This document shows positions 34,203 through 42,267 of a stretch of 64,000 nucleotides of DNA, one piece after another. Every line of letters begins with the position of its first letter. The first letter of the stretch is position 1. The translations under genes were made by a program, and so were the position numbers. The DNA lies in assembly GCF_039535235.1 (NCBI RefSeq), contig NZ_BAAAWU010000001.1, positions 1,674,001 to 1,738,000 on the forward strand, written 5' to 3'. The notes beneath the pieces are model-generated. The model was not told the origin of the DNA. It made no database searches and worked only from the letters and a program-made list of their open reading frames with translations. The stretch is from Streptomyces roseoviridis (lineage in GTDB: Bacteria > Actinomycetota > Actinomycetes > Streptomycetales > Streptomycetaceae).

Positions 34203-34580
34203 ATGCTCTCCCGGCTGAGGCAGCAGCGGTTCTCCGGTGTCCTGGTGGTGGGCGCAATCGCGCTCGGTTCCCTGACCCTGACCCCGGCCCCCGCTGACGC
34301 CGCCACCACCTACACGTGCAACCGCACCTACTACTCCGGCACCGCCCTGACCGCCTACGGAGACACCGGCAGCCGGGTCATCGAGGCCCAGTGCCGGCTG
34401 GTCCACTACGGCCGGCTCCGGGCCGGTGACGTGGACGGCATCTTCGGAACGAAGACCCGCGCCGCGGTGATCTCGTTCCAGGACGGCCTCAAACGCCACA
34501 GCGCCTGCGGAAGGAACGTGACGGTGGACGGCATCGTCGGCCCGGTCACCTGGAACTTCCTCCGCTACGGCTGCGGCTGA
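34203..34580 (+). CDS. Secreted peptidoglycan-binding-like protein
   Basis: 125 residues. The signal peptide (1-33, ADAA cleavage) precedes one PG_binding_1-like unit: GSRVIEAQCRLVHYGRL, GDVDGIFGTKTRAAVISFQD, VDGIVGPVTWNFL. Four cysteines flank and interrupt it, suggesting two disulfides. ATG at 34203 has AGGCAGGAA upstream. Located 63 bp after the lysozyme, probably co-transcribed. It may be a wall-targeting or inhibitor module. Confidence 0.8.
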   Translation: MLSRLRQQRFSGVLVVGAIALGSLTLTPAPADAATTYTCNRTYYSGTALTAYGDTGSRVIEAQCRLVHYGRLRAGDVDGIFGTKTRAAVISFQDGLKRHSACGRNVTVDGIVGPVTWNFLRYGCG

Positions 34581-34622
34581 CCGCACCGCCTCGACTCGTC
34601 CCCACGAAGGAAAGGAAGAAGC

Positions 34623-35150
34623 ATGCGACTGACCCCCTACGCCGGCACCGCTGCCGCCCTGCTCCTCACCGGTCTCCTCGCCGCGCCGGCCGTCGCTCAG
34701 GACGGTGCCGCCACCGAGAGCGGGCAGGCCGTCGCGGCTGTGACCAAGATCAGCCACTCCAACGCCACCAGCCGGTTCTCCGCCGCCGGCATCACCTGGC
34801 GCTCCAGCGGCAACTGTTCCGACCGCAACCGCCCGACCTGCACCTCCTTCGAGCAGCTCAACCTCAACACCGCGCTCGGCGCCGTCACGCTCAAGAACGC
34901 GAGCCGCTGCGCCCTGACGATCACCGGCGGTACGGAGACCGGGCACTCGAGCGGCACCTACAGCCACTGGAACGGCTACAAGCTCGATTTCAGCCCGACC
35001 ACGTGCCTGAACAACTACGTCACCAGCACGTTCACGCGCATCGCCGACCGAGGTGACGGAGCCAAGCAGTACAAGGCGGCCTCGGGCAACATCTACGCCC
35101 GCGAGAGCAACCACTGGGACGTCACCTTCTACAGCTGCGGCGGCTGCTGA
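34623..35150 (+). CDS. Secreted M15-like metallopeptidase, probable
   Basis: 175 residues with a signal peptide (1-25). The mature part carries HWNGYKLD (His115-x6-Asp122) and ESNHWDV (Glu161, His164, Trp165). This combination is the zinc and catalytic signature of LAS/M15 peptidases (HxxGxxxD plus ExxHW). It is missing the usual Ser before the first His by one place (YSHW is present). Six cysteines suggest disulfides. If active it would cut peptide stems or D-Ala bonds of peptidoglycan, complementing the lysozyme two genes upstream. ATG at 34623 after GGAAAGGAAG. The family call is by motif only. Confidence 0.65.
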   Translation: MRLTPYAGTAAALLLTGLLAAPAVAQDGAATESGQAVAAVTKISHSNATSRFSAAGITWRSSGNCSDRNRPTCTSFEQLNLNTALGAVTLKNASRCALTITGGTETGHSSGTYSHWNGYKLDFSPTTCLNNYVTSTFTRIADRGDGAKQYKAASGNIYARESNHWDVTFYSCGGC

Positions 35151-35203
35151 GGCCATGGGCCGGCCTCGGCCGTCCGAGGTCAACCCCGAGGTGGAGGACA
35201 CCG

Positions 35204-36439
35204 GTGGAGACTCGCCTCTACCCTGCGGGGATGCAGGAAGGCAGAAGGCGGTTTCCGGTCAGTCCCCTGGTGATCGACACGGCCCTCGCGTGCCTGATGG
35301 CGACGGTGACGATCGTGCACGCGCGGCACGGTCACGCCACCCGCTACCAGGCCGAGGGCTGGCCGCCCTTCGGGTTCGTCGCCGTCGCGCTGAGCGTGGC
35401 GGCGAACCTGCCCCTGGCGGTGCGGCGCCTGGTCCCGGGAACCGCCTTCGCCGTTTCGTGCGGGGCACTCGTGACGTACACCCTGGCCGGATACCAGCCG
35501 TCGGCGAACGTGTACGCACCGCTCCTGGCCCTCTGCACGGTGATCACGAGCCGTCCGCTGCGCGAGGCGCTGTGGGCCTCGGCGGCGACGGCCGCGGTGT
35601 GGGTGGCGAGCGGCCTGACAGACGGTCTTCCGATGGAACTGGCGCTGGCACAGGCCCCGATCGGCGTCGGGGCCGTGTGGCTGTGCGTCGCAGAAAGCCG
35701 CCGACCGGCCCGGGACGACGCCCGGCCCGCCCGGCCGGCCGGGCGTTCCCACGACGAGCGGGACCTCCTGGCCCAGCAGGCCGTCATGCGGGAGCGGCTG
35801 CGTATCGCCCGAGAGCTGCACGACGCCGCCGCCCATCACCTGTCCGAGGTCACCGTCCAGGCAGGTCTGGCCGAGACGGTGTTCGCCTCCGATCCCGTCG
35901 TCGCCCGTGCGGCGGTGACGGCGGTCGGCACCAGCAGCCGTCGGGCGCTGCAGGAGATGCGCGGCCTGCTCGACGTGCTGCGCACCGGCACGGAACCGGC
36001 CGACGAGGACGACGCGCTGTACCGGTCGGCGCCCGGACTGAGCGACCTGGAAGACCTGATGCGGCGCACGCGAGCGGCCGGCGTCGAGGTGGACTGGTCG
36101 GTTTCCGGACATCGCAAGCCATTGCCCGCAGGTCTCGATGTCGGCGTGTACCGCATGGTCGAGGAGGTGATGGCCGGAATCCCGCGTTGTGCGGGACGTG
36201 GATCGCGTGTCACCGTCAGCCTTGCGTTCGGCGCGGACGTGTTGAGGGGCGACATCGTCGCCCGGGGAAGCACGGCCAGGGGGGTCGTCCGGCCCTCGGG
36301 TGAGCCCGGTTTGCTCGGGATCCGTGAACGGGTGAGACTCTACGGGGGATCGCTGCGGGTCGGATCGAGAGCCGAGGGAGGGTTCGAGGTCGTCTTCACC
36401 GTCCCGCTGGCGTCGCAGGACACAGACGGGGGCGCGTGA
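35204..36439 (+). CDS. NarL-type sensor kinase with degenerate ATPase domain
   Basis: 411 residues. Five or six membrane segments (about 20-165) precede a HisKA_3 dimerisation helix RIARELHDAAAHHLSEVTVQ with phospho-acceptor His206. The following HATPase region is abnormal. The usual N box (QEALTNxxKHA) is replaced by MVEEVMAGIPRCAGRG, and the D box (DDGRG) by DIVARGSTARG. The end LLGIRERVRLYGGSL is normal. Such loss of ATP-binding residues suggests a pseudokinase that is phosphorylated or acts by heterodimerising. GTG at 35204 follows GGAGG; ATG at 35231 is an alternative. It is 35 bp upstream of the response regulator. Confidence 0.82.
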   Translation: METRLYPAGMQEGRRRFPVSPLVIDTALACLMATVTIVHARHGHATRYQAEGWPPFGFVAVALSVAANLPLAVRRLVPGTAFAVSCGALVTYTLAGYQPSANVYAPLLALCTVITSRPLREALWASAATAAVWVASGLTDGLPMELALAQAPIGVGAVWLCVAESRRPARDDARPARPAGRSHDERDLLAQQAVMRERLRIARELHDAAAHHLSEVTVQAGLAETVFASDPVVARAAVTAVGTSSRRALQEMRGLLDVLRTGTEPADEDDALYRSAPGLSDLEDLMRRTRAAGVEVDWSVSGHRKPLPAGLDVGVYRMVEEVMAGIPRCAGRGSRVTVSLAFGADVLRGDIVARGSTARGVVRPSGEPGLLGIRERVRLYGGSLRVGSRAEGGFEVVFTVPLASQDTDGGA

Positions 36440-36474
36440 CACCACCCCCGCACACACGGGGGGAGACGGCAGCG

Positions 36475-37182
36475 ATGACTCGGCTGCTGATCGTGGACGA
36501 CCAAGTGCTCATCCGGGCCGGGCTGGCCGCTCTGGCCGCGGCCGCACCCGGTTTCGATGTCGTCGGGCAGGCCGCCACCGGCGAGGAAGCGGTCGAACTC
36601 GCCGCCTCGCTACGACCGGACGTGATCCTCATGGACATCCGCCTGCCCGGCATGAGCGGCATCACCGCGCTGGAGCACATCCTCCGGCGGGCAGCCGACC
36701 CGAAGCCGAAGATCATCATGCTGACCGTTTTCGACCTCGACGAATACGTCTACGCCGCGCTTCGTGCCGGTGCCAGCGGCTTCCTCCTCAAGGACACCCC
36801 ACCCGAACGTCTCCTCGCGGCGATCGGTCTGATCGCCGACGGCGAGATGCTTCTCGCGCCGACCGTCACGCGCCGGCTCGTGGAGACCTTCGCCCCGCGG
36901 TCCGAGGCGACGGGTACGCAGGCGGCCTCCCTGCCCGAGCTCACCGAGCGGGAGACCGAGGTCCTCCGACTGGTCGGCCGGGGACTGACCAACGAGCAGA
37001 TAGCCGACCAGCTCGTGGTGACCGTCGCCACCGTCAAGAGTCACCTGAACCGCGTGATGTCGAAACTACGGCTCGGCAGTCGGGCGCAGGCCGTCGTCCT
37101 CGCCTACGAGAGCGGCCTCGTCACCCCGGGCCGTACCGCCTCCCACGCGACGGATCACGTGGGGAGCGAGGGCCGGAGGTAG
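36475..37182 (+). CDS. NarL/FixJ-family response regulator
   Basis: 235 residues. The receiver domain has IVDDQ (Asp8/9), phospho-Asp54 in VILMDIRLPGMSG, Thr in MLTVFD and Lys in GFLLKDTPPE. A LuxR-type helix-turn-helix (about 165-225) reads LTERETEVLRLVGRGLTNEQ and VTVATVKSHLNRVMSKLRL. Transcription factor activated by phosphorylation. ATG at 36475 after GGGGGGAGA. It forms an operon with the degenerate kinase upstream and its 3' end overlaps the canonical kinase on the other strand by 28 bp. The four secreted wall enzymes upstream are possible targets. Confidence 0.92.
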   Translation: MTRLLIVDDQVLIRAGLAALAAAAPGFDVVGQAATGEEAVELAASLRPDVILMDIRLPGMSGITALEHILRRAADPKPKIIMLTVFDLDEYVYAALRAGASGFLLKDTPPERLLAAIGLIADGEMLLAPTVTRRLVETFAPRSEATGTQAASLPELTERETEVLRLVGRGLTNEQIADQLVVTVATVKSHLNRVMSKLRLGSRAQAVVLAYESGLVTPGRTASHATDHVGSEGRR

Positions 37183-38432
37183 GAGGAAGCCCCCGGAGGC
37201 GTCTCCCGGCCGTCTTCGCCGCCTACGGGGTTCCCGGCCACACCTGTGGCGTCCGGGTGCTCGCTCCCCGGCGCCCCCTGCCCGGCCGCGCCGTCGTGTG
37301 ACCGGTCGCCGTCACCCGTGGATGTCGGCAGGGTCAGACACACCGCGAAGCCTCCCTCGGGACGCGGGCCCATGCTGATCTTTCCGCCGTACAGCTTGGC
37401 CCGTTCCCGCATGCCCATCAGGCCGTGTCCGCTGCCGCTGGGAGTGCCCGGCGACGACCCCCGTCCGTCGTCGGTGATCTCCACGGTCACCTGGTCCTCG
37501 CCGTAGGTGAGTTCCACGGTGGCGGCGGCGTGCGGGGCGTGCTTGAGCACGTTGGTCAGCGCCTCCTGCGCCACGCGGTACACGCACAGACCGGGGCCCG
37601 GGGCGAGCGGCCGCGGCCGGCCGACGACGCGCAGCTCCGTCTCCGCACCGCCGGCGCGGAGGCGGGCCACCATGTCGGACAGTCGCTCCGGGCCCGGCAT
37701 CGGCGTGAGCGGAGCGACGTCCGGTTCGTCGGTCCGCAACAGCGCGAGCATGCGGCGCAGTTCCTCCAGCGCCTCACTGCTCGTGCTCGTGATGGTGCCG
37801 AGCGCGGTGCGCGCCGTCGCCGGATCGGAGTCGACGACGTAGCGGGCGAGGCCGGCCTGCACGGATATCACCGCCATGTGGTGGGCCACGACGTCGTGCA
37901 ACTCCCGGGCTATACGGGCCCGCTCGGCCGCCACCTCACGCTGCGCCCGCTCCTCCTGCTCCGCACGCAGCCGCCGCGTCAGTTCCATCGACCGGCGGGC
38001 CAGGTATCCGAAGCGCCAGAGGGCGACGGAGAAGATGAGGGCCTGGCCGAGGACCGACGCCATGACGGACTGGGGCGTGATGAGGCCGGCATAGATCCAC
38101 ACCGCGCTCATGAGCGCCGCGGCCACACCGGAGACACGGGTCCGCTGGGTCGAGGCCACGGTGTAGAGGGCCAGCATGGGGCCGAACGAGCTGACCACGG
38201 GCCAGTATCCGGCGGTGACGTACACCACCCAGAGAGCGTCGACCACCAGGCAGACCGCGACGGGGCGGAGCGAGCGCAGCAGGAGCGGCAGGTGGAGCGC
38301 GACCACCAGGACGTACCCCGTGACGTCGAGCGCCGGCCACCCCTGCTCCGGTGCCTCCTGCGCGAGCAGGAGGGCCAGGCAGCCGATGGCCGCCGCGAGC
38401 AGCACGTCGGCCAGTAAGAAAGGAATCCGCAT
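37155..38432 (-). CDS. NarL-type sensor histidine kinase, intact
   Basis: 425 residues. Six membrane segments (about 5-150), HisKA_3 RIARELHDVVAHHMAVISVQ with His179, and a complete HATPase: N box VAQEALTNVLKHAPHAA, D box EITDDGRGSSPG, G box GHGLMGMRERAKLYGGK. The C-terminal 60 residues are low complexity. ATG at 38432 (a GTG lies one codon upstream). It points toward the response regulator and overlaps its end, and it may be the real phosphoryl donor for it. The N-terminal membrane domain has no recognised ligand-binding fold. Confidence 0.9.
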   Translation of the reverse strand: MRIPFLLADVLLAAAIGCLALLLAQEAPEQGWPALDVTGYVLVVALHLPLLLRSLRPVAVCLVVDALWVVYVTAGYWPVVSSFGPMLALYTVASTQRTRVSGVAAALMSAVWIYAGLITPQSVMASVLGQALIFSVALWRFGYLARRSMELTRRLRAEQEERAQREVAAERARIARELHDVVAHHMAVISVQAGLARYVVDSDPATARTALGTITSTSSEALEELRRMLALLRTDEPDVAPLTPMPGPERLSDMVARLRAGGAETELRVVGRPRPLAPGPGLCVYRVAQEALTNVLKHAPHAAATVELTYGEDQVTVEITDDGRGSSPGTPSGSGHGLMGMRERAKLYGGKISMGPRPEGGFAVCLTLPTSTGDGDRSHDGAAGQGAPGSEHPDATGVAGNPVGGEDGRETPPGASSYLRPSLPT

Positions 38433-38603
38433 CACCGCAGGTTAACGGCGCGCCGGACGCCCGTCTCAGGTATGGGGCGCCGCACTCCTGCGATGTCCGG
38501 CGCCTGCGGGGGATCTTCACGACCCGTCTGTGGCGACGTGCTGCTCATCGGGTCCCGCGTTGCCGACCACGACGGCGGGAACCACAGCGCCGACACTGCG
38601 CGA

Positions 38604-39281
38604 TCAGCGGCTCCTCCGGAAGCCCTTCGCCAGCAGCCAGGCGATGCCGAGACAGCCTCCCGCCAGGACGAGTGTCCGGCCGCGCGGCACTCGGCTGCCG
38701 GCCGGGAGGAGATCCCGCGCCCGGTCGAAGGCGCTCAGGGGTACGCCGAGGACGGCGTTGGCCGGCGGTCTCCGGGGCACCACCGGGTGGGGACGCGTGG
38801 GTGCGGTGCGGCGCACGGCTTCCCACGCCGAGCCGAGCCGACGCAGGCGGGTCCTGTCGAGGGACTCCTGCAACCGGGGCAGCAGCAGATCCTCCTCGTC
38901 GCGGATGTCCTGCCGGATCAGCGCGAACGCCTCGGTGGCGAGCACATCGTGACGGGGGTCATCCGCCCCGATCCGTTCCATCTCCGTGACCAGGTCGTTG
39001 ATCTGCTGATGCTCGCTCTCGACCGTCGCGGTCTGCTCCTCCCCGTCGGGTGCGAGGCGACGCAGCACGGGCCACAGAACGGTCTCCTCGGCGAAGGCGT
39101 GACTGAAGGTGAGCTGCACGAGCGCCTTGAGGGTCCGCCGCCGCTCCTCCCGTGACCCCCGGCCGGACTCGTATGCCCGCATCAAGCGGTCCAGCTCGGC
39201 GTGATCCCGGCGCTGTCTCGCCAGGATGCTGGCGTTGCCGCCCAGCTGCTCGACGCTCTGGGCCGCGATCGGCAGGGTCAT
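38604..39281 (-). CDS. Hemerythrin-domain protein with C-terminal anchor
   Basis: 225 residues. A four-helix hemerythrin-like domain (about 12-125) shows ILARQRRDHAELDRLM, TFSHAFAEETVLWPVL, ATVESEHQQINDLVTEM and IRDEEDLLLPRL, supplying His/Glu iron ligands. Then APTRPHPVVPRRPPANAVLG and a single hydrophobic segment at the end (RTLVLAGGCLGIAWLLAKGF). It could bind di-iron and O2 or NO near the membrane. ATG at 39281 follows AAGGAGA. A sigma-B-like promoter lies about 90-115 bp upstream. The second hemerythrin at 42860 shares the TRPHP motif. Confidence 0.85.
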   Translation of the reverse strand: MTLPIAAQSVEQLGGNASILARQRRDHAELDRLMRAYESGRGSREERRRTLKALVQLTFSHAFAEETVLWPVLRRLAPDGEEQTATVESEHQQINDLVTEMERIGADDPRHDVLATEAFALIRQDIRDEEDLLLPRLQESLDRTRLRRLGSAWEAVRRTAPTRPHPVVPRRPPANAVLGVPLSAFDRARDLLPAGSRVPRGRTLVLAGGCLGIAWLLAKGFRRSR

Positions 39282-39370
39282 GATCACTCTCCTTGCCTTC
39301 GAGTGGTGCGTCGCTGCCATGAGGCCCGGTGCGGCGCCGTGACCCGTACGCCCGCGGATCTCTCCGCCGA

Positions 39371-39397
39371 CTACCCACTCGGAGCAGCTCTAGACGC
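39371..39397 (-). promoter_or_regulatory. Sigma-B-like promoter upstream of hemerythrin gene
   Basis: Reading leftward, GCGTC (39397-39393), a 16-bp spacer and GGGTAG (39376-39371) match the S. coelicolor sigma-B pattern GNNTN-(14-16)-GGGTAY, except G at the last place. The predicted leader is about 80 nt. Confidence 0.5.
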
Positions 39398-39583
39398 GGA
39401 TCGTGGCGGAGCCGGCGGCAGGCCGGCCGGCCGGCTCCGGCCGGGTGCCGGCTACTCATGGGCGACGTCCTCATGGGCGACGTACAAGGACTCCGCGCCC
39501 CCGGTTCGCGCCACTTCCTCGCCGTCGCCGAGAACCCGCCCGCAGGCGCACCGCCTCTTGCGTCGAGCCCCCGGCGGCGGACC

Positions 39584-39608
39584 GGATACCGGGAACGGGA
39601 CGGGGTAG
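39584..39608 (+). promoter_or_regulatory. Sigma-B-like promoter upstream of small acidic protein
   Basis: GGATA (39584-39588), a 14-bp spacer and GGGTAG (39603-39608). The small acidic protein gene starts about 60 bp downstream. Confidence 0.4.
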
Positions 39609-39671
39609 CCGCTCCGTGTCACCGGCACGTCCGTCGGTGGCAGAGCCACCTCGGAAAGGGCTGATCAGAGC

Positions 39672-39836
39672 ATGGATGACCCGATGAACTCCGAGCCGAC
39701 GCCTTCCCAGGCGGAAGGGGAACCGGAAATGGAGGAGGAGCAGAAGACGGAAGAGCCGACCGACGCCGACCGCCCCGACGTGCCACGCACGACACCGTCT
39801 CAGGCAGAGGGCGAGCGCGGCAGCGGCCCGGGCTGA
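39672..39836 (+). CDS. 54-residue acidic protein, unknown
   Basis: Starts MDDPMNSEPTPSQAEGEPEM and ends in ERGSGPG. It is strongly acidic (Glu/Asp over a quarter of residues), has no hydrophobic core and is certainly disordered. TPSQAEGE occurs twice (residues 10-17 and 41-48). GAAAGGG lies 11 nt before the ATG. Codon third positions are mostly G/C, as expected for a real gene. It is 12 bp upstream of the DUF2071 gene and probably co-transcribed from the sigma-B-like promoter. Function unknown; small acidic proteins of this kind are common in stress regulons. Confidence 0.5.
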   Translation: MDDPMNSEPTPSQAEGEPEMEEEQKTEEPTDADRPDVPRTTPSQAEGERGSGPG

Positions 39837-39848
39837 GAGCGGGCGGAC

Positions 39849-40544
39849 ATGACCGCGCAGCGGGTGCGCGTGCCGGCGTTGCGGTGTTCCTGGGTCACCC
39901 AGTGCTTCCTCCACTGGCCCTACCCGCCGGAGTCGGTACGGCGACTGCTCCCTCACGGTCTGGAGCCGGACGAGTACGCGGGAGCGGCGTGGGTCGGCCT
40001 CACTCCGTTCGTGATGACGGACGTGCGCCCCCATCCGCTCCCCGCCGTGCCTGGACTGCCGCGCTTCGCGGAGACCAATCTACGGACCTACGTACGGCAC
40101 TCCGGTGGCCGACGAGGACTGTGGTTCTTCTCCCTGGACGTCACCAACCCGCTGCTGCTGGGTGCCCAGACGGTCGGCGCCCCCTACCGGCTCGCCCGCC
40201 TCCACGTGGCACAGGAGGGACACCGAGTGAAGTACGCCGGCAGACGACGGGGCGCCGACGTGTCCTACCACCTGGTCATCCGGCGAGGGGAGAGCCCCAC
40301 ACAGCGGACGGACCTCGACGTCTGGCTGACCTCCCGCTGGCGGGCCTACACCCGACGTCTGGGCATGCTGTGGGAGATCCCGGTGGAACACGAGCCGTGG
40401 CCCCTCGCCGGAGCCACCGTCGAGTCCCTGGCGGAGAACCTGCGGAACGCCGCAGGACTCCCGCCGTGTGCGGCGCGGCCGCTGGTCCACTACTCCCCCG
40501 GCGTACGGGATGTACGGCTCGGCTTCCCCCGCCCGGCCGGCTGA
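39849..40544 (+). CDS. DUF2071/YqjF-family protein
   Basis: 231 residues. WVTQCFLHWPYPPESVRRLL, GLEPDEYAGAAWVGLTPFVM, FAETNLRTYVRHSGGRRGLW, FFSLDVTNPLLLGAQ and LPPCAARPLVHYSPGVRDV are recognisable YqjF/DUF2071 segments. The biochemical role of the family is not known to me. Soluble, no signal peptide. It follows the acidic small gene, and its last 55 bp overlap the end of the convergent CtaG-like gene. Confidence 0.83.
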   Translation: MTAQRVRVPALRCSWVTQCFLHWPYPPESVRRLLPHGLEPDEYAGAAWVGLTPFVMTDVRPHPLPAVPGLPRFAETNLRTYVRHSGGRRGLWFFSLDVTNPLLLGAQTVGAPYRLARLHVAQEGHRVKYAGRRRGADVSYHLVIRRGESPTQRTDLDVWLTSRWRAYTRRLGMLWEIPVEHEPWPLAGATVESLAENLRNAAGLPPCAARPLVHYSPGVRDVRLGFPRPAG

Positions 40545-41464
40545 GAAGCGTCGTCGTCCGGCCCGTGGGCGACCGGCTCGACGCCGGCGAAACCGGTGTC
40601 CTGGGCCCACCTGACACCTCGCCGCTGGGCCGGAGCGGGAAGGCTCACAGCAGCTTCCGGTGCGGGACGACGCGCCCGGTGCCGCGTCCGGGCACGGCCG
40701 GTGGCCGCGTACCAGGAGCCGGCCAGGACGACGGCCAGCGCGGCTTCGACCAGGTCACCGCCGTAGTACATCACCTGAGCTCCGGTGTGCAGGTCGGCGG
40801 TGGTGAAGGCGGTGCCGGGAGGCCCGGCCGCGTACACGCTCTTGGCGAGCACGGCGTGCGCGGCACCGGTGGCCAGCAGGGTCGCACCGCGCACCCTCAG
40901 GCCCCAGCGGCGGGACACCGGGTCGAGCTGGCAGACGGCGAAGGTGAACAGCAGCCCCGCGGCCAGGACGTGGGCATGCACCAGGGCGTTCAACCACGGT
41001 AGGTGCCGCAGGGCGGCGAACAGCTCGGTGCGGTACAGCAGCCACAGCCCACCGGCGTCGAGCAGGGCCGCCAGCGGCGGGAAGAGCAGCAGGCCCACGG
41101 CACCGGAGTGAGCGAGCGCCAGCAGCCCTCGGCGCGCGGCTCCGGGGGGCAGGGCACGCAGGACGAGGGTGAGGGGGCGGGCGAGGACGAGCAGCAGCGG
41201 GGCCGCCATACCGACGATCAGGTGCTGGACCATGTGGGCGGTGAACGGACCGCCCGGCAGTGGGCCCACCGCCGCCCAGGCCAGGGCCCCGCTGCCGGCG
41301 GAGAACGACGTGTCCCTCCACCGGGACCAGACGTCCCCGCGGCGCCGCAGGCGGCCCGCGGCCGCCCCATAGGCGAGGGCCGCCGTCAGCGCGACCACCG
41401 CGTTCATCATCCCGGCCGGGCCGGGGCCCGCGGCCTGACCGGGATGGACGTGCGCAAAGATCAC
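40490..41464 (-). CDS. CtaG-like cytochrome oxidase assembly protein
   Basis: 324 residues with about seven membrane segments. FTAHMVQHLIVGMAAPLLLVLARP is given in part as TAHMVQHLIVGMAAP, the caa3_CtaG signature with conserved histidines; LNALVHAHVLAAGLLF and ADLHTGAQVMYYGGDLVE complete the pattern. Family members help copper delivery or assembly of cytochrome oxidase. The GTG start (41464) overlaps the stop of the DUF2243 gene (GTGA), so both are one operon. The C-terminal 70 residues are hydrophilic and Arg/Pro-rich and extend over the end of the DUF2071 gene. Confidence 0.85.
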   Translation of the reverse strand: MIFAHVHPGQAAGPGPAGMMNAVVALTAALAYGAAAGRLRRRGDVWSRWRDTSFSAGSGALAWAAVGPLPGGPFTAHMVQHLIVGMAAPLLLVLARPLTLVLRALPPGAARRGLLALAHSGAVGLLLFPPLAALLDAGGLWLLYRTELFAALRHLPWLNALVHAHVLAAGLLFTFAVCQLDPVSRRWGLRVRGATLLATGAAHAVLAKSVYAAGPPGTAFTTADLHTGAQVMYYGGDLVEAALAVVLAGSWYAATGRARTRHRARRPAPEAAVSLPAPAQRRGVRWAQDTGFAGVEPVAHGPDDDASQPAGRGKPSRTSRTPGE

Positions 41465-41952
41465 GAGGTCGTCCCGGCCCGGCCGCTGCGGGCCGCACGG
41501 ACGGCCAGCGCCACGCCGACCAGCAGCAGCACCACGCCCCCGAGATTCCAGGCCCAGTCATAGGGCGTGACATCCACGCCGTAACGGATCTGATGCAGGC
41601 GCAGCAGTTTGTGGTCCACGATTCCGTCGAAGAGCTGGAAGCACCCCAGTCCCAGGAAGAATCCGGCCCGGGCATGGGCCGTGGCCCAGGCGCGGCGGCG
41701 CCGCAGATCGGCGAAGAGGAAGAACCCGGCGACCAACCCCAGCAGCTCAGCGGTGTGCAGCACCCCGTCCGACATCAGCCCGACGCCGGTGGTGGAGCGG
41801 TCATAGAAGTGGTGCCAGCCCAGCAGCTGGTGGAAGACGATCTCGTCCACCGCGGCCATCACCGTCGCCCCGATCACACCGCTCACCACCATCGACCTGC
41901 GCGGCTCGGGCCGCGCGTCGGGGACCGCGGGCGGGTGGACCGGTGTACTCAT
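41461..41952 (-). CDS. DUF2243 membrane protein
   Basis: 163 residues with four membrane segments. GATVMAAVDEIVFHQLLGWH, SDGVLHTAELLGLVAGFFLF and LFDGIVDHKLLRLHQIRYG hold the conserved His/Asp residues of the DUF2243 family. Usually adjacent to CtaG-like genes, as here, so a role around copper or oxidase assembly is plausible but unproven. ATG at 41952. A GGGTAG box lies about 45 bp upstream with a 13-bp spacer to GCATG, a weak sigma-B match. Confidence 0.83.
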   Translation of the reverse strand: MSTPVHPPAVPDARPEPRRSMVVSGVIGATVMAAVDEIVFHQLLGWHHFYDRSTTGVGLMSDGVLHTAELLGLVAGFFLFADLRRRRAWATAHARAGFFLGLGCFQLFDGIVDHKLLRLHQIRYGVDVTPYDWAWNLGGVVLLLVGVALAVRAARSGRAGTTS

Positions 41953-42065
41953 GAGCCTGCCTTCCTGACCAGGGCCGCGTCTGCTGCCCGGAACGCCTAC
42001 CCCTCACACGAGCCGCATGCCTGCCGGGCACGGCATCCGGGTGAGTCACCCGGCGGCCGGGCGAA

Positions 42066-42100
42066 GGCGTCGTCGCCGACGCCCTCGCCGCACCGGCGAG
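42066..42100. terminator. Tandem hairpins in the 41953-42267 gap
   Basis: GGCGTCG-TCGC-CGACGCC (42066-42083) and CTCGCCG-CAC-CGGCGAG (42084-42100) abut each other. The gap between two divergent genes should hold promoters, so these may be operators rather than terminators. Confidence 0.4.
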
Positions 42101-42161
42101 GATGGGGTGGCCTGCTCGCCCACCGATCGGTTCCACGACGCGTCGGGGCCGCTCCGTCCAG

Positions 42162-42186
42162 GCGTTCGCAGGTCGAAGCCGGGTAT
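42162..42186 (+). promoter_or_regulatory. Sigma-B-like promoter upstream of DUF1360 gene
   Basis: GCGTT (42162-42166), a 14-bp spacer and GGGTAT (42181-42186), a full match to GNNTN-(14-16)-GGGTAY. The gene start lies 81 bp downstream. Confidence 0.55.
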
Positions 42187-42267
42187 ACGCGCCCTTGACA
42201 GCACCCTGCGGTCGATCATGGCGGCTACGCTGCGACGACGGCCGAGCCGACGGAACGAGGCACGTGC

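Noticed and set aside
42066..42100. A tRNA-like double hairpin
   Set aside because: Two simple adjacent stem-loops only; no cloverleaf, T-loop or acceptor stem.
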